NCBI GenBank assembly: GCA_041592335.1
Contig: JBFHQE010000031.1
Span: forward strand, 1-22,417
Direction of reading: 5' to 3'
DNA from: JBFHQE01 sp041592335
GTDB lineage: Bacteria; Pseudomonadota; Gammaproteobacteria; Thiohalobacterales; Thiohalobacteraceae
Length of the DNA stretch: 22,417 nucleotides
Made by a program: the position numbers and the translations under genes. The notes beneath the pieces are model-generated. The model did not search any database. It was not told where the DNA came from and was given only the letters and a program-made list of their open reading frames with translations. Below, in pieces: positions 6,476 to 13,742 of this stretch (positions within the stretch are counted from its first letter, which is position 1; each line of letters begins with the position of its first letter).

Positions 6476-6581
6476 GCTCGTTATCCAGGCATTGCTCCGC
6501 CTCCAGCCACATGACGTTAATGACGCCAAACGCGCAGGCCAGCAATACTCCAAGAATCCAGGCGAAATACCACATGTTCAT
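6462..6581 (-). CDS. cydX: Cytochrome bd small subunit CydX
   Basis: This is a very short gene of 39 codons. The peptide begins MNMWYFAWILGVLLACAFG and ends with a charged tail, ECLD-like then NEHDPH. It matches CydX of E. coli: one transmembrane helix with the MWYFAWILG start, followed by the WLEAEQ segment. CydX is a structural subunit that stabilises the haem b595/d site of the bd oxidase. GGAGG lies 4 bp before the ATG, a strong ribosome site. It follows cydB by 9 bp and overlaps ybgE. Confidence 0.96.
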   Translation of the reverse strand: MNMWYFAWILGVLLACAFGVINVMWLEAEQCLDNEHDPH

Positions 6582-6590
6582 AACCTCCAA

Positions 6591-7733
6591 TCAATACGCG
6601 GAATGCGTATTTTTCTGAATATCCCGCACCGTGACCCGTCCCCACATGGCGCGATAAGTCCAGAGGGTGTACAGCAGGATAATGGGAACGAAGATTGCCG
6701 CCGCCCAGAACATAACCGTCAGGGTCAGGTGACTTGAGGGTGCATCCCAAACCGTCAGGCCACTGTTAAGCTGGGTACTGGATGGCATCACAAACGGGAA
6801 CATGGAAAACCCGGCGGTCAGGATGACACCGGCCATGCCAAGAGAGCTGGTCACGAAACCGAAACCGGGGCGATTCAGACCCGCCAGAAGAATCGTCAAC
6901 AAGGGACCGGCAAATCCCAGAACGGGAGCGAGCATCATCCAGGGATACAGCTGGTAATTGCTCATCCAGCTACCGGCGCCCACGGCAACTTCCTTGGCCA
7001 ATGGATTGGGCATGGCATCATGCGCGGGCGCACTGATAACCTGGTATCCGTCCAGGCCAAATGCAACCCAGATGCCGGCCAGCGCAAAGCTGACAATCAT
7101 GACCAGCCCGGCAACACGGGTCGCCCGCGCGGCACGTTGCGCCACCACATTATCTGCACGCAGGTGTAACCAGACCGCGCCATGCATGACCAGCATGGAC
7201 AGGCTCACTACGCCGGCCAGCAATGCAAATGGATGCAACAAGCCAAAGAAGGTGCCGGTATAACTGGGCTGTAAGAACTCGTTATGCTGGAAGGGCACGC
7301 CTAACAGCAAGTTACCGAAGGCCACGCCAAACAACAGTGCCGGCACCGCGCCACCGATGAACAAACCCCAGTCCCAGGTCTTGCGCCAACGCGGATCTTC
7401 TATCTTTGACCGGTAGTCGAATCCGACCGGACGGAAGAACAGGGCGAACAGCACCAGCAGCATAGCGATATAGAAACCGGAGAAAGCGGCCGCATAAACA
7501 GCAGGCCAGGCCGCAAAGATTGCACCACCCGCGGTAATGAACCAGACCTGGTTACCGTCCCAGTGCGGACCCACGGTGTTGATAATGACACGGCGTTCAT
7601 CGTCATTTTTGCCGAGGAATGGCAACAGTGCGCCTGCGCCCATGTCAAAGCCGTCGGTAATGGCGAAACCAATCAACAATACGCCAACCAGCACCCACCA
7701 GACCAGTTTCAATGTTTCATAATCCAATATCAT
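6591..7733 (-). CDS. cydB: Cytochrome bd ubiquinol oxidase subunit II
   Basis: This 380-aa membrane protein has about nine helices and the usual length for CydB. Conserved elements are ITDGFDMGAGALLPFLG (25-41), with the two aspartates that line the proton path, and GPHWDGNQVWFITAGGA (55-71), with the conserved Trp-Asp pair. It forms the heterodimer with CydA in the inner membrane. It starts 11 bp after the cydA stop. The C-terminal TYRAMWGRV is typical. The presence of CydX and the long Q-loop of its partner CydA place it with the E. coli bd-I type rather than the cyanide-insensitive CioAB group. Confidence 0.97.
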   Translation of the reverse strand: MILDYETLKLVWWVLVGVLLIGFAITDGFDMGAGALLPFLGKNDDERRVIINTVGPHWDGNQVWFITAGGAIFAAWPAVYAAAFSGFYIAMLLVLFALFFRPVGFDYRSKIEDPRWRKTWDWGLFIGGAVPALLFGVAFGNLLLGVPFQHNEFLQPSYTGTFFGLLHPFALLAGVVSLSMLVMHGAVWLHLRADNVVAQRAARATRVAGLVMIVSFALAGIWVAFGLDGYQVISAPAHDAMPNPLAKEVAVGAGSWMSNYQLYPWMMLAPVLGFAGPLLTILLAGLNRPGFGFVTSSLGMAGVILTAGFSMFPFVMPSSTQLNSGLTVWDAPSSHLTLTVMFWAAAIFVPIILLYTLWTYRAMWGRVTVRDIQKNTHSAY

Positions 7734-7744
7734 GATGAGTCTCC

Positions 7745-9346
7745 TTAATCCTTGCGGGCAGCCATGGGCTGGTTTATCAATGCCGACGCTCCACCCGGAT
7801 GGGGTTCAAAGTGGTAGCGTCCGGTATGCAACGAGCTGGGTCCGAGCCGGGCGAATCGGAACATCAGGTACAGCTCTACAATGAGCAGCAAGGTGTAGAA
7901 GCCGATGAATCCCACCAGCGAGAAAACAAGATCGCCGCTCTGCAGCACGGACGTGCTCAGGTGGGTTGGCAACACTTCGCCGATAGACCAGGGTTGACGT
8001 CCGTACTCGGCCACAAACCAGCCCGTTTCGGCCGCAATCCAGGGTAAGGGAATCCCGTAAAGAGCCAGCCTGAGTAACCAGCGCTTTTGGCCAGCCACGC
8101 GTTTGGCGCAGTAATAAAAGCTGGCCACAAAGATGAACAGCATCAAGAATCCCGCCGCAACCATAATGCGGAAACTCCAGAACAGCGGCGCCACACTGGG
8201 AATCGTATCTTGCACCGCCATTTGAATCTGTTGCTCCGAAGCATCGACCACATTTTCGTTGTACTTCTTCAGCAACAGTCCATAACCGAGATCATCCTTT
8301 ACCGCTTCAAATTCCGCCCTGTCCTGATCGGTGTAATGACCGGAACGCAACGTTTGCAGCAGACCGTAGGCGACCATACCGTTACGGATGCGTTCCTCAT
8401 GTTGCAGCATAAGATCCTTGATGCCCGTCACTTCTTCATCCACCGAGCGCGTGGCAATCAACCCCAGCGCCCAGGGAATCTTGACGGCATAATCCGTCGT
8501 CTGGGTTTCTTCATTCGGCATCCCAAACAGCGTGAATGCCGCTGGCGCTTCGTGTGTCTCCCACTCGGCTTCTATTGCGGCGAGCTTGACCTTCTGTACG
8601 TCACCCAGCTCGTAGCCGCTTTCGTCACCCAGCACGATCACGGACAGGATCGACGCCAGTCCGAAACCGGCGGCAATCGCAAATGAGCGTCGCGCAAAGG
8701 CCAGGTCACGGCCTTTCAGCATGTAGTAAGCCGATATTCCCAGCACGAACATGGAGCCCGTCACGTATCCTGCCGCCACGGTATGCACAAACTTGACCTG
8801 CGCCACGGGATTGAAAATCAGCTCGGCAAAACTGGTCATCTCCATGCGCATGGTTTCGAAACTGAACTCGGCGCCAACCGGATTCTGCATCCAGCCATTG
8901 GCCACCAGGATCCATAGCGCCGACATGTTGGAGCCCAGCGCGGTCAGGAAGGTAACCAGCAGGTGCTGGCGTTTGCTGAGGCGGTCCCAGCCAAAAAAGA
9001 ACAGACCGATAAAGGTTGATTCGAGAAAGAAGGCCATTAGCCCTTCGATTGCCAGTGGCGCTCCGAATATGTCACCCACGTAGTGCGAGTAATAGGCCCA
9101 GTTGGTACCGAACTGGAATTCCATGGTGATACCCGTTGTGACGCCCAGCGCAAAGTTGATACCGAACAGCTTGCCCCAGAAGCGCGTCATGTCCTTGTAG
9201 ATTTCCTTGCCGGTCATCACGTAGACGGATTCCATGATCACCAGAATGAATGACAAACCAAGCGTCAGGGGAACGAATAAAAAGTGATACATGGCTGTCA
9301 AGGCAAACTGCAGCCGGGATAATTCAACGACGGATTCAGCGACCAT
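7745..9346 (-). CDS. cydA: Cytochrome bd ubiquinol oxidase subunit I
   Basis: This 533-aa subunit oxidises quinol and reduces oxygen to water. Haem ligands can be placed by comparison with E. coli: His21 (MYHFLFVPLTLG), His188 (VKFVHTVAAGYV) and Met395 (FRIMVAAGF). The quinol site lies in the GDESGYELGDVQK region with Lys254 and Glu259. The long Q-loop of about 130 residues is of the E. coli type. GRQPW is present near the C-terminus. It overlaps cydP by 11 bp. Bd oxidases have high oxygen affinity and are known to resist sulfide and NO, which fits an operon under a persulfide sensor. Confidence 0.98.
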   Translation of the reverse strand: MVAESVVELSRLQFALTAMYHFLFVPLTLGLSFILVIMESVYVMTGKEIYKDMTRFWGKLFGINFALGVTTGITMEFQFGTNWAYYSHYVGDIFGAPLAIEGLMAFFLESTFIGLFFFGWDRLSKRQHLLVTFLTALGSNMSALWILVANGWMQNPVGAEFSFETMRMEMTSFAELIFNPVAQVKFVHTVAAGYVTGSMFVLGISAYYMLKGRDLAFARRSFAIAAGFGLASILSVIVLGDESGYELGDVQKVKLAAIEAEWETHEAPAAFTLFGMPNEETQTTDYAVKIPWALGLIATRSVDEEVTGIKDLMLQHEERIRNGMVAYGLLQTLRSGHYTDQDRAEFEAVKDDLGYGLLLKKYNENVVDASEQQIQMAVQDTIPSVAPLFWSFRIMVAAGFLMLFIFVASFYYCAKRVAGQKRWLLRLALYGIPLPWIAAETGWFVAEYGRQPWSIGEVLPTHLSTSVLQSGDLVFSLVGFIGFYTLLLIVELYLMFRFARLGPSSLHTGRYHFEPHPGGASALINQPMAARKD

Positions 9347-9557
9347 CAGTATTTCCTCTTTCTGGCATTACCAGCGAATGTATCCGGGGACCGGCAATGT
9401 GGGTTTCAATCTGATCGGGCTGCGGCAGGAATTGGTCCGGCACACGAAAGAAGGCAAACCATAAACCCGCCAGCAACGCCAGCTTGGCCACCAGGATTAT
9501 CACCAGGTGACGAACCAGCGGGTTATCCCAGATGACTGCCTCATTCGATGCCGACAT
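9336..9557 (-). CDS. cydP: Cytochrome bd-associated small protein CydP
   Basis: This 73-aa protein has one transmembrane helix (about residues 16-38) preceded by NPLVRHLVIILVAKLAL and followed by WFAFFR. This arrangement is the mark of the CydP family, small proteins encoded just before cydA in many beta- and gammaproteobacterial bd operons. The remainder is a polar tail of about 33 residues. It overlaps cydA by 11 bp and follows the haem-protein gene by 21 bp. The biochemical role is not known beyond the association with the oxidase. Confidence 0.8.
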   Translation of the reverse strand: MSASNEAVIWDNPLVRHLVIILVAKLALLAGLWFAFFRVPDQFLPQPDQIETHIAGPRIHSLVMPERGNTDGR

Positions 9558-9578
9558 TAGCTGCCCTGCCCTGCTTTA

Positions 9579-10169
9579 CTAAAAATTGAGCGGCTGCTTG
9601 ATACTGACCGCGCCACGCAAGTCGCCCACGCTATAGCCGGTGGCCCGGTCGTATGGATAAGCCTGATCGAGCGCCTGGCGTAAATCGGCTGACATGGCCG
9701 CCTTGTCGCCGTGACAACCCAGGCATTTCTCCTGCACGCCAATCGCCTTGGCAAAACGCAGATACTTGCCATTCGGTTCTTCAACCACTTCATAGAACGC
9801 CATGGCCTGATAGTCCTCGCCCTGCGCCGCGCGTTCGGCAAAGTTCTTGAGCACTTCCTGTTCCCAGACATCCGGCGTACCGATCATGGGATTACGGACG
9901 CGCGTACCGACACGCGTGATCTTCCAGCCCTTCTTCAACGACTGCGCGTTCGCAATGGCCGGTGCCAGGTCGCGGCAAACTGCAATCGAGGCTACCGGGC
10001 CGTTGGCTTTCATTTCCTTCACCAGTGCGCCACCCAGTTCCTGGACAAAGGCACCCGTGGTTTCCTTGGCATCGGCGACACGTGCCTGGATATCGGCATC
10101 ATCGCTGGCACTGACAGACAAGGGTGACAGGGCAATAAACAGCGCCAATGTTGAGAGTTTCATGTTCAT
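9579..10169 (-). CDS. Tll0287-like periplasmic haem protein (DUF3365)
   Basis: This 196-aa protein has a signal peptide (cleavage near residue 21, SVSA|SDD) and one c-type haem motif, CLGCH, at 149-153. The body has the family pattern: GPVASIAVCRDLAPAIA (58-74), GWKITRVGTRVRNP and PDVWEQEVLKNF. In the cyanobacterial relative Tll0287 this PAS-like fold holds a haem with an unusual His/Cys axial pair. Here Cys65 in AVCRDLAP occupies the place of the axial cysteine and His153 the other. The gene overlaps the preceding MBL gene in an ATGA junction, so the two are coupled. A role in sensing or binding sulfide or in electron transfer near the bd oxidase is inference. Family membership is secure. 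Confidence 0.87.
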   Translation of the reverse strand: MNMKLSTLALFIALSPLSVSASDDADIQARVADAKETTGAFVQELGGALVKEMKANGPVASIAVCRDLAPAIANAQSLKKGWKITRVGTRVRNPMIGTPDVWEQEVLKNFAERAAQGEDYQAMAFYEVVEEPNGKYLRFAKAIGVQEKCLGCHGDKAAMSADLRQALDQAYPYDRATGYSVGDLRGAVSIKQPLNF

Positions 10170-10888
10170 AAACCTTTTCCTGTGTTGAGATTAAAGGGTT
10201 CCAGTATCTGTTCTAGCTGACATTTCCGATTGGCCGCCAGCAGGCGCGACATGAATGAACTCAAAGAGTGATCGTCTTTCTTTGCCGCAATGAATTGCTG
10301 CCGTTCGGTTTCATCATTCAGCTCCAGGTTCATCTTGCGTTCTTCATCCAGGGTACTGACACGCCGTCCGTTGCAGGTTTTGCCGGGAAACACCAGCGTC
10401 TCTCCGGGAAGGCAATACAGGACATCCCTGATGCTGTTGAAAAGTTGTTGCGCATCGGAATCCGCGCGCACGCAATGACCGGTTGCACCCGCGAGCAAGG
10501 TATGACCGGTGAAAACCCGGTCACGCCAGCGATAGACCAGGCTGCAGGCGCTATGGCCGGGCGTGGCGACCACCTGGATCGTTTCCTCGCCCACATACAG
10601 AACATCGCCGCTACGCACACGCTGTTCCACGCAGTCCATGGCCGCCGTCTCGCCCGCGACCAGTTGCGCCGCTGTCATTTGCCGCAGAACAGGCGACGCG
10701 CTTTGATGCGATTCATGCACATGCGTTTCCAGCAGATAGCGCAACTCAAGACCGCGCTCCGCCAGAAACGCCTGGTATTGATCAAGCGCGAGCCGGTCCG
10801 GATCAATCAGCGCGGCCTCACCGGTAATGGCACAGGCCAGCGCGTAACTGAGATCGCCGTCGGGCGTGATGAACTGCTGGAATAACAT
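10166..10888 (-). CDS. ETHE1/persulfide-dioxygenase-like MBL-fold protein with altered metal ligands
   Basis: This 240-aa protein aligns along its length with ETHE1-type persulfide dioxygenases. The shared parts are EAALIDP, the THVH motif, TPGHSACSLVYRW, FTGH, LPGETLVFPG and RVSTLDEERKMN. In ETHE1 the iron is held by the first His of the HxHxDH motif, the His of PGH and the Asp of FTGD. Here the first motif is HVHESH (56-61, Asp replaced by Ser60), His112 is kept, and FTGD has become FTGH (His129). The late His of the PxHDY motif is Lys170, and the substrate-binding Arg of GRTDF is absent (GHCVRA). A normal glutathione persulfide dioxygenase activity is therefore doubtful. It is the first gene of the bd operon, with GGAG before the ATG and a -24/-12 promoter 46 bp upstream, divergent from fisR. 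Confidence 0.85.
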   Translation of the reverse strand: MLFQQFITPDGDLSYALACAITGEAALIDPDRLALDQYQAFLAERGLELRYLLETHVHESHQSASPVLRQMTAAQLVAGETAAMDCVEQRVRSGDVLYVGEETIQVVATPGHSACSLVYRWRDRVFTGHTLLAGATGHCVRADSDAQQLFNSIRDVLYCLPGETLVFPGKTCNGRRVSTLDEERKMNLELNDETERQQFIAAKKDDHSLSSFMSRLLAANRKCQLEQILEPFNLNTGKGL

Positions 10889-10933
10889 GCGAACTCCACA
10901 ATGGGGTCTTTCAGGTCACTTATCCGGAGGGAG

Positions 10934-10949
10934 TGCATGCGTCATGCCA
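10934..10949 (-). promoter_or_regulatory. Sigma54 (-24/-12) promoter of the MBL-haem-cyd operon
   Basis: On the minus strand the bases are TGGCATGACGCATGCA, against the consensus TGGCACG-N4-TTGCW. The invariant GG and GC dinucleotides are present at the correct spacing, with only two departures. Transcription would start near 10923, leaving a leader of about 35 bases before the ATG at 10888. The divergent gene encodes a sigma54 activator, which makes a chance match less likely. Confidence 0.75.
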
Positions 10950-11038
10950 GCATTAAAATAGTAATGTAACTTATTGTATTTTGTGATTAATATAAAAATA
11001 GCTCAGGTGGATTCTACGCGGATTCGGGCTGAATTATG

Positions 11039-11057
11039 CCAATATTGTCACTATTGG
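11039..11057. promoter_or_regulatory. Candidate activator-binding palindrome (FisR upstream site)
   Basis: CCAATA-N7-TATTGG is a perfect 6-bp inverted repeat centred about 125 bp upstream of the predicted sigma54 transcription start, the usual distance for an enhancer-type activator site. Between it and the promoter the DNA is strongly AT-rich (10951-11000), which would favour bending. It also lies about 20 bp before the fisR start, so bound activator could block fisR expression. I do not know a published FisR consensus to compare it with. Confidence 0.45.
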
Positions 11058-11076
11058 TTTAGAATGAGTGCCACTT

Positions 11077-12393
11077 ATGACACGTACAACCCTGAGCGAA
11101 CGCAACGCCTCGGAAATCACCGGCGTACTGAATTGTATTGAAGAACCGGCGATTGCCCTGAGCACCGACTACCGCATCCTGGCCGCGAACCAGGCTTACC
11201 GCGCGCATTACGGTGATGGCAAACCGCTGCATGGCCGTTTCTGCTACGAGGTATCGCATCACTACTCCGTGCCCTGCGACCAGGCCGGTGAAAGCTGCCC
11301 GATGGCCAACTGCCTGGAACAAAACCGCAAGCAGCGCGTACTGCATCTGCATCAAACGCCACGGGGCGAGGAACATGTGGATGTACAGACTTATCCGGTC
11401 AGAGACGAACAGGGCAGCATTCAGTACCTCGTCGAGATCATGCGCGAAGTCAAATCGGCCAGCAGTCAAACCAGCGCCGAGGGCATGGTGGGTCGCTCCG
11501 CCGCGTTCAATCACATGCTGGAACTCATTCAGCGCGTCGCTCCCGCCGATACCGCGGTATTGCTACAGGGCGAATCAGGCACCGGCAAGGAACTGGTCGC
11601 GCGCGCAATTCACGATGCCAGCGCGCGCGCCAGCAAACCCTTTGTCGTGGTCGAATGTTCCGGGTTAACCGAATCCCTGTTTGAAAGCGAATTGTTTGGA
11701 CATGAAAAAGGGGCATTTACCGGCGCGCATACCCGCAAGATCGGGCTGGTGGAAGCCGCCGAGGGCGGCACTCTCTTTCTCGATGAAGTCGGCGACATTC
11801 CACTCAACCAGCAGGTTAAGTTGTTGCGCCTGCTGGAAACCGGCACCTATCGCCGCGTTGGCAGCGTTGAAGCCCGCCAGGCTGATTTCCGCCTGGTCAC
11901 CGCCACGCACCGCGACCTGGAAACCATGATAGAAGACGGCGATTTTCGCCGCGACCTTTACTATCGTATTGGCGTTTTCCCAATCGCCCTGCCCGCCTTG
12001 CATGAACGACGCGAAGACCTGCCGCTGCTGATCGATTCGCTGCTCTCGCGGATCGCGCCCGATAAAAAACTGCAACTGGAACCGGCCGCACTCGAGTGCC
12101 TGGCTAATTACCGCTTTCCCGGCAACATCCGCGAGTTGCGCAACATACTTGAACGGGCCAGCCTGATGACCGACGACGATTTTATTCTGCGGAAACATTT
12201 ACCGGAGAGCTGCCGCGGAGACACGCTGGCGACTGTCGTGCAAGAGACGGGCAATAGCGAAATCATCCCGCTTGAAGAACTGGAGAAACGATACCTGACG
12301 CTGGCCCTGCAAACATTCAAGGGTAGCCGGGAGGAATTGGCTGAACAACTGGGGATCAGTAAAAGAACCTTGTTTCGAAAACTGCAACACTGA
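11077..12393 (+). CDS. fisR: FisR-type sigma54-dependent activator, persulfide sensor
   Basis: This 438-aa regulator has a PAS-like sensor domain (about 14-125), an AAA+ domain (about 137-365) and a Fis-type helix-turn-helix (about 405-438). Walker A is GESGTGKE (165-172), the sigma54 contact loop GAFTGA is at 212-217 and Walker B is TLFLDE. The sensor holds Cys56, Cys67 and Cys74 (FCYEVSHH, PCDQ, SCPM). Their spacing of 11 and 7 equals that of Cys53, Cys64 and Cys71, which I recall as the sulfane-sulfur sensing residues of Cupriavidus FisR, the activator of sqr and pdo genes. NorR is excluded because it has a GAF domain. The gene is divergent from an ETHE1-like gene preceded by a -24/-12 promoter. 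A GTG at 11068 is an alternative start. Confidence 0.9.
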   Translation: MTRTTLSERNASEITGVLNCIEEPAIALSTDYRILAANQAYRAHYGDGKPLHGRFCYEVSHHYSVPCDQAGESCPMANCLEQNRKQRVLHLHQTPRGEEHVDVQTYPVRDEQGSIQYLVEIMREVKSASSQTSAEGMVGRSAAFNHMLELIQRVAPADTAVLLQGESGTGKELVARAIHDASARASKPFVVVECSGLTESLFESELFGHEKGAFTGAHTRKIGLVEAAEGGTLFLDEVGDIPLNQQVKLLRLLETGTYRRVGSVEARQADFRLVTATHRDLETMIEDGDFRRDLYYRIGVFPIALPALHERREDLPLLIDSLLSRIAPDKKLQLEPAALECLANYRFPGNIRELRNILERASLMTDDDFILRKHLPESCRGDTLATVVQETGNSEIIPLEELEKRYLTLALQTFKGSREELAEQLGISKRTLFRKLQH

Positions 12394-12401
12394 AAGCGTC
12401 A

Positions 12402-12464
12402 AACCGGTTACATCTTCTCGTGAGGGGGTGGCACGCCCGGCCAACCCGGGCGCACCAGCCGGTT
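12402..12464. terminator. GC-rich nested hairpin between convergent genes
   Basis: CGCCCGG (12434-12440) and CCGGGCG (12446-12452) form a 7-bp stem with a 5-base loop, and AACCGG (12402-12407) can pair with CCGGTT (12459-12464) outside it. It lies between the convergent ends of fisR and the small periplasmic gene, where a two-way terminator is expected. No T-run follows on either strand, so termination is uncertain. Confidence 0.35.
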
Positions 12465-12472
12465 GGATTGGA

Positions 12473-12826
12473 TTATTTCCTAAATGGCTTGTGACCACTT
12501 GGAAACCCGCTATCCCGGTCAATCTCGACCTGGCGCACCAGCGAATCGTCAACCGTGACAATATCGACCAGGTAGGTATCCGCATCTTTCTCGGCAACCT
12601 GGCCTACTTTCAGGCGTTCCTCGCCACGCATGATCAACTTGGCTTCCATCAGCGTTCGTACTTCGTCGGCCGTCAGGTTCAGATCACGTTCCGCAAAGCG
12701 ATCTCGCATCTCGGCCCGGTCGCAATGCCCACGCTCGTCCTTGCCGCTCGCACTGGCACCGACTGCGGTCAGGCCAGTCGCGGCAACAATCATTGTGATA
12801 ACGCCGTATTTTGCAAACTTGTTCAT
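12473..12826 (-). CDS. Small periplasmic protein, PepSY-like
   Basis: This 117-aa protein has a clear signal peptide (residues 1 to about 27, ending GASASG), so the mature form is about 90 residues and periplasmic. The mature part has a helical stretch (NLTADEVRTLMEAKLIMRG) followed by a beta-rich part whose pattern, VGQVAEKDADTYLVDIVT then VRQVEIDRDSG, resembles PepSY-type domains. It contains a single cysteine near the mature N-terminus. It is divergent from an OmpR/EnvZ-type pair across 181 bp. Such small envelope proteins are often the target or modulator of the adjacent sensor kinase, but no specific role can be given. Confidence 0.7.
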   Translation of the reverse strand: MNKFAKYGVITMIVAATGLTAVGASASGKDERGHCDRAEMRDRFAERDLNLTADEVRTLMEAKLIMRGEERLKVGQVAEKDADTYLVDIVTVDDSLVRQVEIDRDSGFPSGHKPFRK

Positions 12827-12918
12827 CTCGATTTCCTCATAGTGAAATGTTTATGTCTCATTGACGGCCTCTATTTCACTCTCCCCATGTGTCTGGAAAT
12901 TGCCAGAAAAGGCGCTTT

Positions 12919-12964
12919 TTGTAACAACAAGTGACAGGGGATCCCATTGACACAATCGGTCACA
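12919..12964. promoter_or_regulatory. Imperfect direct repeat, possible response-regulator site
   Basis: TTGTAACAACAAGTGACA (12919-12936) and TTGACACAATCGGTCACA (12947-12964) agree at 12 of 18 positions and start 28 bp apart, between the divergent small periplasmic gene and the response regulator. OmpR-class regulators bind direct repeats, so autoregulation is possible. The match is too loose for more than a suggestion. Confidence 0.25.
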
Positions 12965-13007
12965 AAGTTTTTTTCAGGTTCGAACAGGTTTGCCATAGAC
13001 TGTACCC

Positions 13008-13742
13008 ATGGAAAAGCAACCACACATTCTGATCGTCGATGATCACGCCGAAATACGTGAGCTGCTGAAACGCTTTCTTAGCGAGCATGACTACCGTGCG
13101 AGCACGGCCTCTAATGGCGCGGAAATGAAGAAAGTGCTTGCCGATGCAGCCATCGATCTGATCATTCTGGATTTGATGATGCCAGGCGAAGATGGTCTGA
13201 CCCTCTGCCGCAATCTTCGTACTGAATCCAGGATACCGGTCATCATGTTAACCGCGATGGGTGAAGACACTGATCGCATTATTGGCCTGGAAATGGGTGC
13301 CGACGATTATCTCGCCAAACCTTTCAATCCACGCGAGCTGCTGGCACGCATCAAGGCGGTATTGAGGCGTACCGGTAGCGCTCGGGAGCGTGAATCGCTC
13401 GAAGCGCCGGAACAGCTTCAGTTTCTGGGCTGGACCCTGTTGCCGGGCGCCAGGGAATTACTTGATCCAGACCAGACACTGGTGCCTTTGAGCACTGCTG
13501 AATTCGATCTGCTGCTGGCTTTCGTAACGCGATCGGGGCGCGTGCTCAGCCGGGAGCAATTGCTTGACCTGGCAAGGGGCCGCGACTCCCATGCTTTTGA
13601 CCGCGCCATCGACACGCTGGTCAGCCGTTTGCGGCGCAAGCTTGGGGACCCGCCACGCAACCCGCAGATCATTAAAACCGTTCGGGGTGGTGGCTATATC
13701 TTCGCCCCCCGGGTGGAGCATCATCATGCGTCTGTATCCTGA
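13008..13742 (+). CDS. OmpR-family response regulator
   Basis: This 244-aa protein has a receiver domain (about 5-118) and an OmpR/PhoB winged-helix domain (about 140-236). The receiver shows the acidic pair DD at 11-12, the phosphoryl acceptor Asp55 in LDLMMPGEDG, the Thr in MLTAMGED and the Lys in LAKPFNP. The C-terminal domain ends VRGGGYIFAP, as usual. It overlaps the kinase gene by 17 bp, so the two form one operon. It resembles the OmpR branch most, but its targets and signal are unknown. The ATG at 13008 begins the usual N-terminus just before the first beta strand. Confidence 0.93.
   Translation: MEKQPHILIVDDHAEIRELLKRFLSEHDYRASTASNGAEMKKVLADAAIDLIILDLMMPGEDGLTLCRNLRTESRIPVIMLTAMGEDTDRIIGLEMGADDYLAKPFNPRELLARIKAVLRRTGSARERESLEAPEQLQFLGWTLLPGARELLDPDQTLVPLSTAEFDLLLAFVTRSGRVLSREQLLDLARGRDSHAFDRAIDTLVSRLRRKLGDPPRNPQIIKTVRGGGYIFAPRVEHHHASVS

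Noticed and set aside
6476..6553. Longer start for YbgE
   Set aside because: This part is the cydX gene read in another frame, and the YbgE family begins at the ATG at 6475.
11077..12393. NorR identity for the sigma54 activator, suggested by the NO-related genes nearby
   Set aside because: The sensor is PAS-like with the three-cysteine pattern rather than a GAF domain, and the divergent target is an ETHE1-like gene rather than an NO reductase.
12429..12444. TGGCACG sequence downstream of fisR resembling a second sigma54 promoter
   Set aside because: The required GC at the -12 position is missing, and it lies between convergent genes with nothing to drive.
13564..13725. Earlier start of the histidine kinase frame
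   Set aside because: The region is coding for the response regulator in another frame. The ATG at 13726 directly precedes the first membrane helix.
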